DNA of 64,000 nt. Origin: Haliotis asinina (taxonomy: Eukaryota > Mollusca > Gastropoda > Lepetellida > Haliotidae). Each line of letters starts with the position of its first letter. The first letter of the stretch is position 1. The DNA is taken from assembly GCF_037392515.1 (NCBI RefSeq), contig NC_090280.1, positions 74,450,504-74,514,503 of the forward strand, read 5' to 3'. The position numbers and the translations under genes are program-made. Below are positions 12,201 through 21,448 of the stretch, one piece after another. The notes beneath the pieces are model-generated. The model searched no databases, had not been told where the DNA came from, and was given only the letters and a program-made list of their open reading frames with translations.

Positions 12201-15026
12201 CACACATCTTTCAGGGAATTTACAGTTAACAGCAAGCGAACCATTGACTCCTTTTGAACAGAAGAATATTCTATCAGACAGGCAATACAGAGGAAGGTTG
12301 GTATAGTTGTCAATACGATCTTGTATGATAGAATCAGTGTTACTGTGAACCCTTTAACGTTAATGTTTCTATTTTAAAAGCAACTATCAAACAAGTATAC
12401 CCGTAGCGGTGGAGTGGCTAACGAAGTTATGTTGTATTCTACAAAGTGTGGACACCGATTGGACGTTCATACATCCATAAACGCAAAGCAAATTGTAGCC
12501 TGCGTTACATATATTTCAGGTTTCACTGTGTATAATTTAAAACCATTGGGATGCGATAAAAATTATATTGCATGCTTATTTCTACGAAGAGCACAAAGCG
12601 ATCTGTTCGGTGTTTATTATTCACACCTTGTGTTACAGATTGGTGGACCAGCTCGGCCAGCCTTTGTCCATCAGCGTCAAGCCGCAAGACCTCAAAACCG
12701 TGCATGTTGATATAAAAGTGAAATCAGATCACGACAGGAACACCAGCATCAAAGTGTTCTTTAATGACAGCCGTAAGAACATTTCAACGTCCTTCCAATG
12801 TCTTATTTTTCATATACGTATTGTTGTCATTGCCTTTGGGAATAACGTACAGGCCACTATTTGCAGTCATTATACTATATGCATAAACATGTTTGAGTCA
12901 AAGCAACATTTGACGGGAACTGGAAATGGTGAGTCATGGGCTTCCCACTTGCCCAATTGGAGTATCCTGAGGGCACTCCAGAAGCTATTCGTCTGCTTCT
13001 CTGTACAAATCCCATCGGGTGAGCATTTAACCAAGGTGGTAAACAGCATTAGCTGGCACACTTTCATGTAATGTTGTTTAAAGCACCTTGAAAACAGACT
13101 AATGCATTTTTTAGACCGTAGGTTCTTGAAAATCAGTGACCCGTAATATAAGTAGTACTTGTCGGGAGTGAGTGGCGTATTGCCTACAAAATAAGGTACA
13201 ACTGTCTTTGAATAGAGCATCAGTGGTTGCACGTGGTGTTGTAAACAACCACCATTAATCAATTCCTCGACACCTTGTCCTTTTTCCACAGATGGTGTAT
13301 GGCATGAGTTACCGGACATTTGTAACAAATCGCAGACACTGCTACTGAGTGAGGACCAGTACATTGTACCTGTAAGTATAGAACATAGCCTGCTCTTGCT
13401 TCCTGCTTTCATACGACCTGTGAAGATCCGGTTTAGAATTGGACGTCATCATCCCATGCTTGAAGTAAGAGACGAGTAACGGGGTCGAGTGGTCATCCTC
13501 GCTGACTTAGTTAGCACTTCTCATCGCATCCCATATGCGTAGATCGATTATCGATGCTCATGCTGTTGATCACTGGCCCAGACCTTGTTTATTGACAGAC
13601 TGTCGCCACATAGTTGGAATACTGAAGAGTACTTTCGTACGTTTTAAACAGTAGCCAGTATAAATGACACTGCGTTAACACTGATGCTGTTGGCTTCCTT
13701 GTGTGTATGTGGAATGCCAATCTCACCAGAAACAAGAAACTTTAATCGTACACGGCTGCCAACGGCAACCATGATATCAGTACGCCGTGTATAGTCACGG
13801 ACTGTGCCCTGACGTACTCCACGAGGAAAATTAACTTTAACCAACTTTTAGCAATATTCCTGCAGTCGCGGTGGATACACGAAATTGGCTTCACACATTG
13901 TACCCATATAGAGGGGAGAGCTGTCAAAGAAGAGTCACATAATAATGATCATTACATAATATGTGTATTGCTTAAAGGTTTTATTGTAACATCACTAAAC
14001 ATCACCAAATATTAGCATAAAATTACACTTTCTTTACATATTATTTTTATATTTCTTTAACGCTGTATGGCCAGTATTGATACATTTTGACTACAACCAC
14101 TTTCACATCTAGACGTATTTGTACAATGGACTATGTTTCTATTTCAGATATGCCCAGATCTATTCGGGAAGATGAATCTGACCCAAACCAGGAACGGTGA
14201 CCTGTCGACAAAACTGGTGATGCTTGCCATGGAGAACAATCTAGTGAACACCGCGCCGTACTTGGAGGACAAGGTGATATACATTCAGGAAGGACAGAAG
14301 CTTCACCATCAGATCAAAGCTAAAGATGCTGAAGGAGATGCATTTGTATTCCATCTGGTAAATACCAACCGCACTCGTGGTACTGTTCACCTACTTGCCA
14401 CAGGCGTCCTTGACTACACACCAAGACCTCACTTCAGTGGTGTTGATCATGTTGAGATAGAGCTGGTGGAAGCCAGTGTAAAAGGGTTCAAGCCGAATTC
14501 TCAGAGCTACACGCTCACCATCATGATCACTGCAGTGGACGGACCACCAGTCCTGTACTACCTTCCTCCTGACAGTGACATGTTCCGGGTTGACAACAAT
14601 GACCACGTGGAGCTCGACATCACAAGACCAATGCCCTACCAGACAGCAGTTGTTGATCTCGGCTACGTTGTCGCAGCATACTGGAACAACGGAGACGATA
14701 TCGGACTGGAACTGACGCCCCTGAACACAACGCTTCATTTCTTTGCCGCCAAACCAGCAGCGTTACCAGATTCGATATGGAGCACCCAGTTGTCTGAAAT
14801 CAGGGAAATTCCGCAGAAGAAGGTCTCCCAAATTACCATGCACTTCCTGTCTGAGTTCAAGGGGACTCTCATGTACAAGATTAAGGTCAAGGGCAAGGCT
14901 GCAGAGGGCGTGCAAGTTGTTCTGTATGCCAGGGTTTCCTACGAGTTCTGTCAGCCTGACACAGTCTGCGTTGATCATGTCAGCGCTAAGAAACTTCCTA
15001 CCCTCCACAACGAACCCCATTCTTAA
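279..15026 (+). CDS. Gene A: 3' part of giant extracellular FN3-like / cadherin-like protein (17 exons, 5' end missing)
   Basis: Exons: 279-456, 804-988, 1120-1817, 1951-3398, 3543-6802, 7401-7691, 8272-8435, 8955-9124, 9273-9412, 9593-9660, 10190-10997, 11214-11284, 11425-11557, 12215-12296, 12639-12772, 13292-13371, 14148-15026. The phases agree at all 16 junctions; the exons sum to 8,789 nt, that is 2 nt of an upstream codon plus 2,929 codons including the TAA. All introns are GT-AG except the first, which uses GC. The protein is secreted or extracellular by inference: many N-glycosylation sites, no membrane segment and no cytoplasmic tail before the stop. The product is an array of beta-sandwich modules, probably for adhesion or matrix binding; I do not know its exact function. 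The first visible exon begins in phase 1, so more exons lie upstream. Introns longer than 300 bases (457-803, 3399-3542 is shorter, 6803-7400, 7692-8271, 8436-8954, 9661-10189, 11558-12214, 12297-12638, 12773-13291, 13372-14147) hold only repeats or AT-rich sequence. Confidence 0.85.
457..462 (+). promoter_or_regulatory. Non-canonical GC splice donor (GCAAGT)
   Basis: Cutting before the GC at 457 leaves AC, which joins the G at 804 to give a Thr codon and restores the module motif ESGI-x-x-Y-x-W-GVGT. The nearest GT (461) would shift the frame. GCAAGT is the usual context of GC-AG introns. Confidence 0.7.
570..625. repeat. Short inverted repeat in gene A intron
   Basis: AATGTTATGGATGTCA (570 onward) is followed about 25 bases later by TGACATCCATAACATT. 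A related half copy (TTGATATCCATAACG) lies near 46,025-46,040, so this is a fragment of a dispersed repeat. Confidence 0.55.
6850..7245. repeat. Possible MITE-like element in gene A intron
   Basis: The ends carry imperfect inverted copies: AAGTCTCGCGAGAC..ACTTCCG at the left and CGGAAGTACGAAGGTCTCGC at the right, around 390 bases of relatively GC-rich sequence inside an otherwise AT-rich intron. No coding sequence was recognised. The boundaries are approximate. Confidence 0.35.
7401..8435 (+). other. Gene A linker exons after the FN3-like array
   Basis: Two exons, 7401-7691 and 8272-8435, connect the FN3-like array to the C-terminal cassettes. The first completes an FN3-like unit that starts with EWTIGTVPSTDD, equivalent to the Y-x-x-x-x-GT strand after ESGI in other modules. 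The second contains two N-glycosylation sequons (NYS, NET). I end the second exon at 8435 rather than at the earlier GT at 8389. Only the longer form is in phase with the next exon at 8955; the shorter form would read into an in-frame TGA. Confidence 0.7.
8539..8838. repeat. Foldback element with ~100-base imperfect arms
   Basis: The arm 8539-8633 (GAAGAGGGACA..GATAGACAATCTCTTCATTGC..GATACACAATATG) is an imperfect inverted copy of 8733-8838 (CATATTGTGTATC..GAAATTGTCTATCC..CCTCTTC). It lies in the gene A intron 8436-8954. The inner part AGATGCGACATTTCGGTCTAGAT also resembles the sequence at 29848-29870 (GGTGCGACGTTTCGATATAGAT), so the two foldbacks belong to one family. Confidence 0.65.
8955..10997 (+). 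other. Gene A C-terminal cassette 1, ending in a cadherin-like domain
   Basis: Exons 8955-9124, 9273-9412, 9593-9660 and 10190-10997 form a cassette. The last exon has a sequence typical of cadherin-like or tandem-95-type domains: TPPVVLTKTVTAVEDKPL, then DVQDKEDD, GYLIYRPDLNYCGKD and a closing QDDPPELTF. It then carries a second beta-rich stretch with a cysteine pair STCQGSACDV near the end. The same order of exons, phases and motifs recurs downstream at 12215-15026, so this is one copy of a duplicated block. The function is not known; cadherin-like repeats usually bind calcium and serve adhesion. Confidence 0.7.
11994..12100 (+). repeat. tRNA-headed SINE fragment (family 1)
   Basis: It has an A-box-like CCTAGTGGTTAAAG and a perfect B-box GGTTCGATTCC, followed by a piece of the common body (TGTATAAAGCACATTGC). 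The tail is degraded. It lies in a gene A intron. Confidence 0.65.
13442..13640 (+). repeat. SINE family 2, diverged copy
   Basis: It reads GACGAGTAACGGGGTCGAGTGGTCA..GTAGATCGATTATCGATGCTCATGCTGTTGATCACTGG (shown in parts). This is the complement of the family seen at 16194-16456. It is diverged and lies in a gene A intron. Confidence 0.6.
13838..13922 (-). repeat. tRNA-headed SINE fragment (family 1, minus strand)
   Basis: TTTTAGCAATATTCCTGCAG, then CTTCACACATTGTACCCATA. This is the complement of the family 1 body (TGGGTACAATGTGTGAAG) and tail. Confidence 0.55.
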
Positions 15027-15150
15027 AGATCACATTCGCCTGGGTGTATTTTGCATTGATTATAAAGGATGGCATGCAATATTTTTAGATGTGTAGTCTA
15101 TGCCTGAAGTAATAGCAGTGTGCAGTTAGTTGAAACTGGTCACTCCAATG

Positions 15151-15156
15151 AATAAA
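15151..15156 (+). promoter_or_regulatory. Polyadenylation signal of gene A
   Basis: AATAAA lies 125 bases after the gene A stop codon. It is the first canonical hexamer in the 3' region. Confidence 0.55.
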
Positions 15157-15369
15157 GCGGCGGGAATCTGCCCATGCAAACTCGCAACACTGTTGTCCTG
15201 TTTAATGAAGAGTGTTACATATTCAAATATATCAGCACGTTTTCTTATTGTGAAAATGATTTGCAAATGTTCATCGATATGCTGAATGTGACTGAATAAC
15301 CAATGCGAATAAAAGCTTTCTCTGCATGTGAAAGGTTTCGAAGTTTGCATTTGTTCTTATAGATCTGGT

Positions 15370-15530
15370 GCGGCGGGTTAACCTAGTCATTAGCCTGTTA
15401 GCGGGTTAGCGTGAAGATCAGAGTTCGATTCCTCACATGGGTACAATGTGTGAAGCCCATTGCTTGTGCTCCCCGCCGTGATAATGCTTGAATATTGCTA
15501 AACGAAGCGAAAATCCATACCCGCTCACTC
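15370..15530 (+). repeat. tRNA-headed SINE (family 1)
   Basis: It carries a tRNA-like head (GTTAACCTAGTCATTAGCC), the B-box GTTCGATTCC, the conserved body CATGGGTACAATGTGTGAAG, and the tail CCGCCGTGATAATGCTTGAA ending near CGCTCACTC. Confidence 0.7.
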
Positions 15531-15983
15531 TTTGTGCATATGTGTATGGGTTTGTGGTTTCCATAGCCCTCATTGGTATAACAACGATCGTACAAGTGGT
15601 ACTGGTTTGAATAATTTTGCAGATAATGTCTTCTCCAATGTCCCAAATGAGAAATGAATGAACTTTGTGTCGCACAAACTGAATGAACCCACATGCATAC
15701 TATTGACCGACGGTGGCTCTTTCCCTGCATGGGTACATTGTATTAAGCTCATTCCTGGCATGAAATCATACTCATATTGTAAAACATAAAGCGTAAAACC
15801 TCACTCATACGCCCGATTCATTAACGTGGGGTTGATTGCAGGTCATCGTGCCTAAACTCCCTGGATATGTGTTCATACCATCAACCTTTGCTTTGAATAG
15901 TTAGGAATCAAGTTTTTACATAAAGGATGGGAAGCAGAGATAGGCACAAAACAACCCAGCAATATAAGACAATCATATCCTGA

Positions 15984-16181
15984 CTGAGTTTAGTTTTACG
16001 GAACAATCAGCAGTATTCCAGCTAGATGGCGGCGGTCTGCACATACTCGAGCCTTGACCAGATCGGTCCAGATGGTTCACTTATGTACAACATTCTATGC
16101 AACTGGGATAAGACTACATGTGTCAGCCGAGTCGATGTGACCACCACCAACACACGAACGAAAACTGAAAAGACCAACTTA
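15984..16181 (-). repeat. SINE family 2, truncated older copy
   Basis: GAGTTTAGTTTTACGG..CAGTATTCCAGCTAGATGGCGG is recognisable. It then decays and is interrupted by the intact copy starting at 16194. Confidence 0.65.
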
Positions 16182-16193
16182 CAGTACATTACT

Positions 16194-16456
16194 AGTGAGT
16201 GAGTGAGTTTAGTTTTACGCCGCACTCAGCAATGTTCCAGCCATATGTAAATGTAAATAATCGAGTCTGAACCAGACAATCCAGTGACCAACAACATGAG
16301 CATCGATCTGCACAACTGGGAACCGATTACATGTGTCAACCAAGTCAGCGAGCCTGACCACCCGATCCCGTTAGTCGCCTCTTACGACAAGCATGGTCGC
16401 CTTTTATGGCAAGCATGGGTTGCTGAAGGGTCGCCTATTCTATCCCGGTACCTTCA
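16194..16456 (-). repeat. SINE family 2, near full length with target-site duplication
   Basis: It starts (on +) GTGAGTGAGTTTAGTTTTAC and ends near CCCGGTACCTTCA. It is flanked by the direct repeat CAGTACATTACTA at about 16182 and 16456, a target-site duplication of about 13 bases. The CGCC..CACTCAGCAATGTTCCAG and CAAGTCAGCGAGCCTGACCA blocks are the family hallmarks. Confidence 0.8.
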
Positions 16457-18565
16457 GTACATTACTAACACTCGACATATGCGTTATAATTTCATACCGT
16501 CAATCCCTGCAAGCGTTTGTATCAGTCAACACGAAAGTTTCTTTGAAAGTATATTTCTTCAGGTTCAGAAGCAAAGCATGAAGTTGGAGACACGGTGGTT
16601 ACACGAGGTAATCTCTTCAAAACTTTCGTTCTAAACGTTGTTATGTACATCCTTATTAAATAATAAACAAGAGGACAAAAATCAAGTGATTTAATTTTCA
16701 TCTTAATTATGATGGCGATGGTTTTGTAGATGACTGAATATCTGGCTGATCCAAAACTGAGGTTTCACTGACATCAGTTTTAGTTTCTTTGAGCATTGGA
16801 AGTCTACATTAACTGACGTTTAACTGGACCTACCTTCATATTCACAAAACATTACAGTGATCTAAAGGTGGCTCTATACTCCGTATCTTCTCTACCCATT
16901 GCCGTAATATGTTTCGGATTCGACTGACGGGACAGCAGAAATGAAAGTCAGACTTTGTTCAGAATACGCTCTTGCGCCCGCTAACATCATGCTGATCGCA
17001 CACGTACACGAAGTTTAGTAATAAACTGGTGCAGTCATATAGCACGTGCAGAAGTACCATGCAATACATGAACGAAATATTAAGATTATGCCTTGTAAAT
17101 TAACATCGCAGTCTGTATATTTCCCATTTGACCGTGAAACTACAGTGTACATTATGATGCCCTTGATGCACAAGTAAAAAAAACAACACTATTATTTAAA
17201 TGTTTAATATATTCATATAATATGTAATATATAGACCACAGCCCCACAAAATAGACGTTCTGTTTAAATTATATTAGTTTTCAGTTTATGGCACTGTAAT
17301 GATGCTATAGCAATTTCATTATTAGTGTGCTTTTATCTCTCACCAAGCTAATTCTATGATATACCGGGACGCGTCCAGGTCACCACTTTGACAAATGCAA
17401 AGACGAGAATATTCCTGACAAATAAAGGACTATAACACGATCGAATCTTAAAATCAGTGTTGAAGAAACCATCCAATTACCGAGAGCTAAACTCGTTCCG
17501 CAGTTCAAGACCACCGTGACCGTATTTTCCCCAATATCAGTAACCCATATTATTCTCGCAAATATTCTGCATATATATATGTGTCGAATAATGCATTCTA
17601 CCTCCAGACTACCGTGACCGTTTTTGTTCTTGCACTGGCATGACTAATACTTGGCTGAACTGACGTATTTCTTTGTGACACTGTTGTTAAACCAGTTGCT
17701 TTGCTTTGGAAGTGAACGAGTGGACACATAAGGTCAAGCACTGTAGGCGTGATTTGCCCTCGTCCAGAATCGGTGGTAGTAGAATAAAGACTGCTCTGTA
17801 TGCGCTGGTGGACTGGTTGGCACATAGGAGCTTACTCGGCGTGATCATGTTCCCATCAAACAACCTTGACGTTGTCCTACATTTCTTAGATCAGGACATA
17901 AGTGATCAAATTACACTGTGTCAGACAATACCGATAATATCTATGGCTCCAAGTGTTTGTTTAACTTCTATCTTTGCTACAAAAGCACTTCAAATGACGT
18001 GACTTGCAAAGTGATCCCAACAACAGTGCAATCGCCACTGATAGTCTGTTCTCAATTTATTTCTTTGCCTGGATTACCGAATAAACTGTGACAGCAGGTA
18101 CATTAATTCACCTCACTTGTTATTTCTTTATCACCTTGTAAAAGCCCTTCACTGCTGTTCACCACATAGCTACCCTGCATTGCAGACTAGGTTTGGGGTT
18201 CAAGAAACAAGTTCCTTTTCAACATTAAATCACACCACTACTATCACATTCAATGGTTGCTGGAAAAATAATGGCATCACCTGATACAGCTTAAATTGGT
18301 TTCAATCCCGAAAAGACCTTGCCCTGATTCGAATATTTAGAGGCCGTCAGGACAACTGAATATGGGTATCTGTACATTAACCACTGTCGACTCGCCACAA
18401 ACGTCAACATGTACAAAGAGAATAGATCGAAATGATGGCATTGTCCTGCTACATCTTACTGTTTATGGCAATGCTAGTTTGATATGTCACTTTAGCAATA
18501 TATAATTAAAAGTGGCCATGATTGCGCCCAAATATCAACACCAAGAAATCGATGTTTTGTGTGCT

Positions 18566-18790
18566 TGTTGTTTAACGTGACTCTCAACAATATTCCAGTC
18601 ATAAGGTGATACAATCGAGTTCGGACCAGACAATCCAATAATCAACTGCATGAGTGTCGATCTACGCAATTGAGAAACGGTGACACATGTCAACCAAGTC
18701 AGGGAGCCTGACCATCTGATCCCATTAGTCGCCTCTCACGACAAGCATGGGCTGAAGATCAGTTCTAACGTAGATCTTCAAGGATGTTCG
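18566..18790 (-). repeat. SINE family 2, diverged copy
   Basis: TTCCAGTCATAAGGTGATAC, then CAACCAAGTCAGGGAGCCTG and TTAGTCGCCTCTCACGACAA match the family in order. Confidence 0.7.
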
Positions 18791-19184
18791 CTTTGTAACA
18801 CACAGTCTCCCATCTATATGTTCCCTTTGTTCTTGCTTCAGTGTAACTGTACTCCTGTACAGGTGAGTCAGGATATGCTCATCCTTTCGCAAACACCTGA
18901 TGCCATCACTATTTCATGTTGACTCATAAAAACACATCCTCTTTATGGAGTTTGCGTTCCAAAACGACTTTGCTTTCAGCAAAGATTTCTTATGGATGTA
19001 CTTACGAATTTATCTCTTATATGCATCATGATGAAACTAGTACACCAAGTTCAAGTATGTATTAAACGTCACCGCAAGAAAATCATCAATCTCGGAAAAA
19101 CATATTTCACTGGACGTAAAATACACGTGTGAACCGTGTATGGCAGGAACACACAGACTAGTGCTTAATGATTTCGAAGTTTTA

Positions 19185-19450
19185 TGTTTTTTGTTTAACG
19201 CCACACAGTATTCCAGCTGTAAGGCGGCTGCCTGTGAATATTCGAGTCAGGACCAAAACCATGATCAAAACCATGATAAAAAACCAAACAAAAATACCCA
19301 AACAAACAAAACAACAGAAAAAAACCCCAACAAAACAAAACAACAACAAAAAAATGACGTATGCCAACCAAGTCAGTGAGAATGGCCTCTCGGGACCGTC
19401 AGTCGCCAGTCCGACGATCAGTTTTAACCTGGATCTTAAAGGGTTGATTT
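19185..19450 (-). repeat. SINE family 2 with internal A-rich insertion
   Basis: The head TTTGTTTAACGCCACACAGT..ATTCCAGCTGTAAGGCGGCT and the later CAACCAAGTCAGTGAGAATG are separated by an A/C-rich stretch (19265-19355, repeated AAACAAAACAAC). This suggests a secondary expansion. Confidence 0.6.
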
Positions 19451-19849
19451 CAAACTAAGCAATGCGTCCCTGAAACGCAGCCGGCCCAACTGGGTCATTT
19501 GTCTCTTAAAGATTTGAACCAAATGAGCCAAGGTCGTTCGATGTGATAATCAGGCTGGGACTTAAAGACTTAGATCCGAGCTAACCGGTTTCTTTATCTC
19601 TTTACGAATAAAAGTCACCTTGAAAACACGTGCTGGCCTCAAGCATGCGGTAAGACCCATGGGTACGAAGTCCCTCATGTACCTATATGAACCCACAATG
19701 AAATACTCCCGAATCTTCCAGACAATTTTCACAAGTAAACATTCTATAAACATGGATGTGATAACTAAAGAAGATGCCCATCTTCAATCAGATTTTGAAT
19801 AATGCTGAAAATACAGCTTCAAGGAAACATTTATTAGCTTCTACGTATG

Positions 19850-20450
19850 TTCAGTGCATCATACACCATGTTACAGTGCATCATACACCATGTTACAGTG
19901 CATCATACACCATGTTACAGTGAATCATACACCATATGTTACAGTGCATCATACACCATGTTACAGTGCATCATACACCATGTTACAGTGCATCATACAC
20001 CATGTTACAGTGCATCATACATCATATGTTACAGTGCATCATACTCCATGTTACAGTGCATCATACACCATATGTTACAGTGCATCATACGCCATGTTAC
20101 AGTGCGTCATACACCATATGTTTCAGTGCATCATACGCCATGCTACAGTGCATCATACACCATGTTACAGTGAATCATACACCATATGTTACAGTGCATC
20201 ATACACCATATGTTTCAGTGCATCATACACCATGTTACAGTGCATCATACACCATATGTTTCAGTGCATCATACGCCATGCTACAGTGCATCATACACCA
20301 TGTTACAGTGCATCATACACCATATGTTACAGTGCATCATACACCATATGTTTCAGTGCATCATACACCATGTTACAGTGCATCATACACCATATGTTAC
20401 AGTGCATCATACACCATATGTTACAGTGCATCATACACCATATGTTACCG
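19850..20450. repeat. 600-base minisatellite, 22/24-base units
   Basis: About 26 tandem copies of CATCATACACCATGTTACAGTG (shown as CATCATACACCATG + TTACAGTG). Two unit lengths are mixed: 22 bases, and 24 bases with an extra AT (CCATATGTTACAG). Variants include GTTTCAG and GCTACAG. Higher-order repetition is visible: the series plain / ATATG / ATATGTTTC recurs. It lies 1 kb upstream of gene B. Long stop-free frames across it come from the repeat and are not genes. Confidence 0.95.
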
Positions 20451-21448
20451 GGGATGCATGAAATCAGCGATTTCGTGTAATCCCTAAAATAGTCAGTTAT
20501 TTCCTGAAATCACTGTAACCCTCAGTTATTTCACATATTCCCTAAAATTTCATAAAATTACTGAAATCTTTGGATCAGGGATTTCATGAAGCCCATGCCA
20601 GTCTTTATTGAAATACAGAACACCAAATTTAAAATGCACCTACAACAGAGTATATGTTGATAAGATTCCAGGCAAGACAGACTGTTGTGACATCGGCTAT
20701 TTGACTCCAGTCCCACTCAGAAACATTTACATCGATTTTTATTGGTTAGGACCCCAGTCTAGAAACCCTGACCACAACAATTCAGGTCGGAAATCACAGC
20801 AGTCCGGAGAGACATATTTTCCTATTGTTTTTATTAATTCAAATCAGTAGGTACAAATATAAACAATACTTTAATCAGAAGAATTAGTACAGAAACTGGC
20901 AAAAGTTCATACGGGTATGTGCAACAGTGACAACCGTTTTCTGTTAAATTGTAATATTTCTTTACCTTTATTGGCAATAAACTTTTCTGTGTTGTAAAAA
21001 TGTCTTTTACTAATAATGCAAAAAATGCTTTTATGAATAATGTACCCAGTGATAACCTTTTTAAATACATGATGTATGGATGTACTGTTTACCGGTAAGA
21101 CGTATATGATTCGATAGGGCGATAATGTGACATTCCACCACTTAAGACTTACGTTTGTCATGGTAACAGTTTCTGATGATTTACCTTCAATATACACTTT
21201 CAGTTTCAACCAGAATGTTTTCACACATTCGTATTGCCAATAAACATGTATCAAATGTATATACTATACTATAACACAAATGTATACAGCATTGCGCTAG
21301 TCTTCTATACCTCCCTTTAATAGCTTATCTTTTGATGGGTGCGTGTCTAACTCAGTTTGGTTGGGCTGTACAATCCTTAACCGGTAAACAGAACCAGATT
21401 GATGTCAACAGAAAAACCACAGCCACAACACATACAGGGAGGAACATC

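Larger units (their letters stand above)
11214..15026 (+). other. Gene A C-terminal cassette 2 and C terminus
   Basis: Exons 11214-11284, 11425-11557, 12215-12296, 12639-12772, 13292-13371 and 14148-15026. The last exon repeats the cadherin-like pattern: NTAPYLEDKVIYIQEGQ, then DAEGDAF, GVLDYTPRPHFSGVDHVEI and a closing DGPPVLYY. It ends with a cysteine pair YEFCQPDTVCVDHV and the stop at 15024-15026. Exon 12639-12772 corresponds to 9273-9412, 13292-13371 to 9593-9660, and 14148-15026 to 10190-10997. The start phases are 2, 1 and 0 in both copies. No transmembrane helix precedes the stop, so the protein ends as a soluble or matrix-bound extracellular chain. Confidence 0.75.
15157..21448. other. 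Intergenic region between genes A and B (no gene seen)
   Basis: I see no conserved exon or protein domain here. It contains a family 1 SINE (15370), three to four family 2 SINEs (15984, 16194, 18566, 19185), AT-rich single-copy sequence around 16,470-18,500, and a 600-base minisatellite (19850-20450). The promoter of gene B must lie near its right end, but no core promoter element can be named with confidence. Confidence 0.6.

Noticed and set aside
17706-18002. ORF of 98 codons between genes A and B
   Set aside because: No domain, no splice partners and no codon pattern distinct from the surrounding non-coding sequence.
19847-20487. Overlapping ORFs of 91-208 codons on the + strand
   Set aside because: They are translations of the 22/24-base minisatellite and have no stop only because of the repeat unit.
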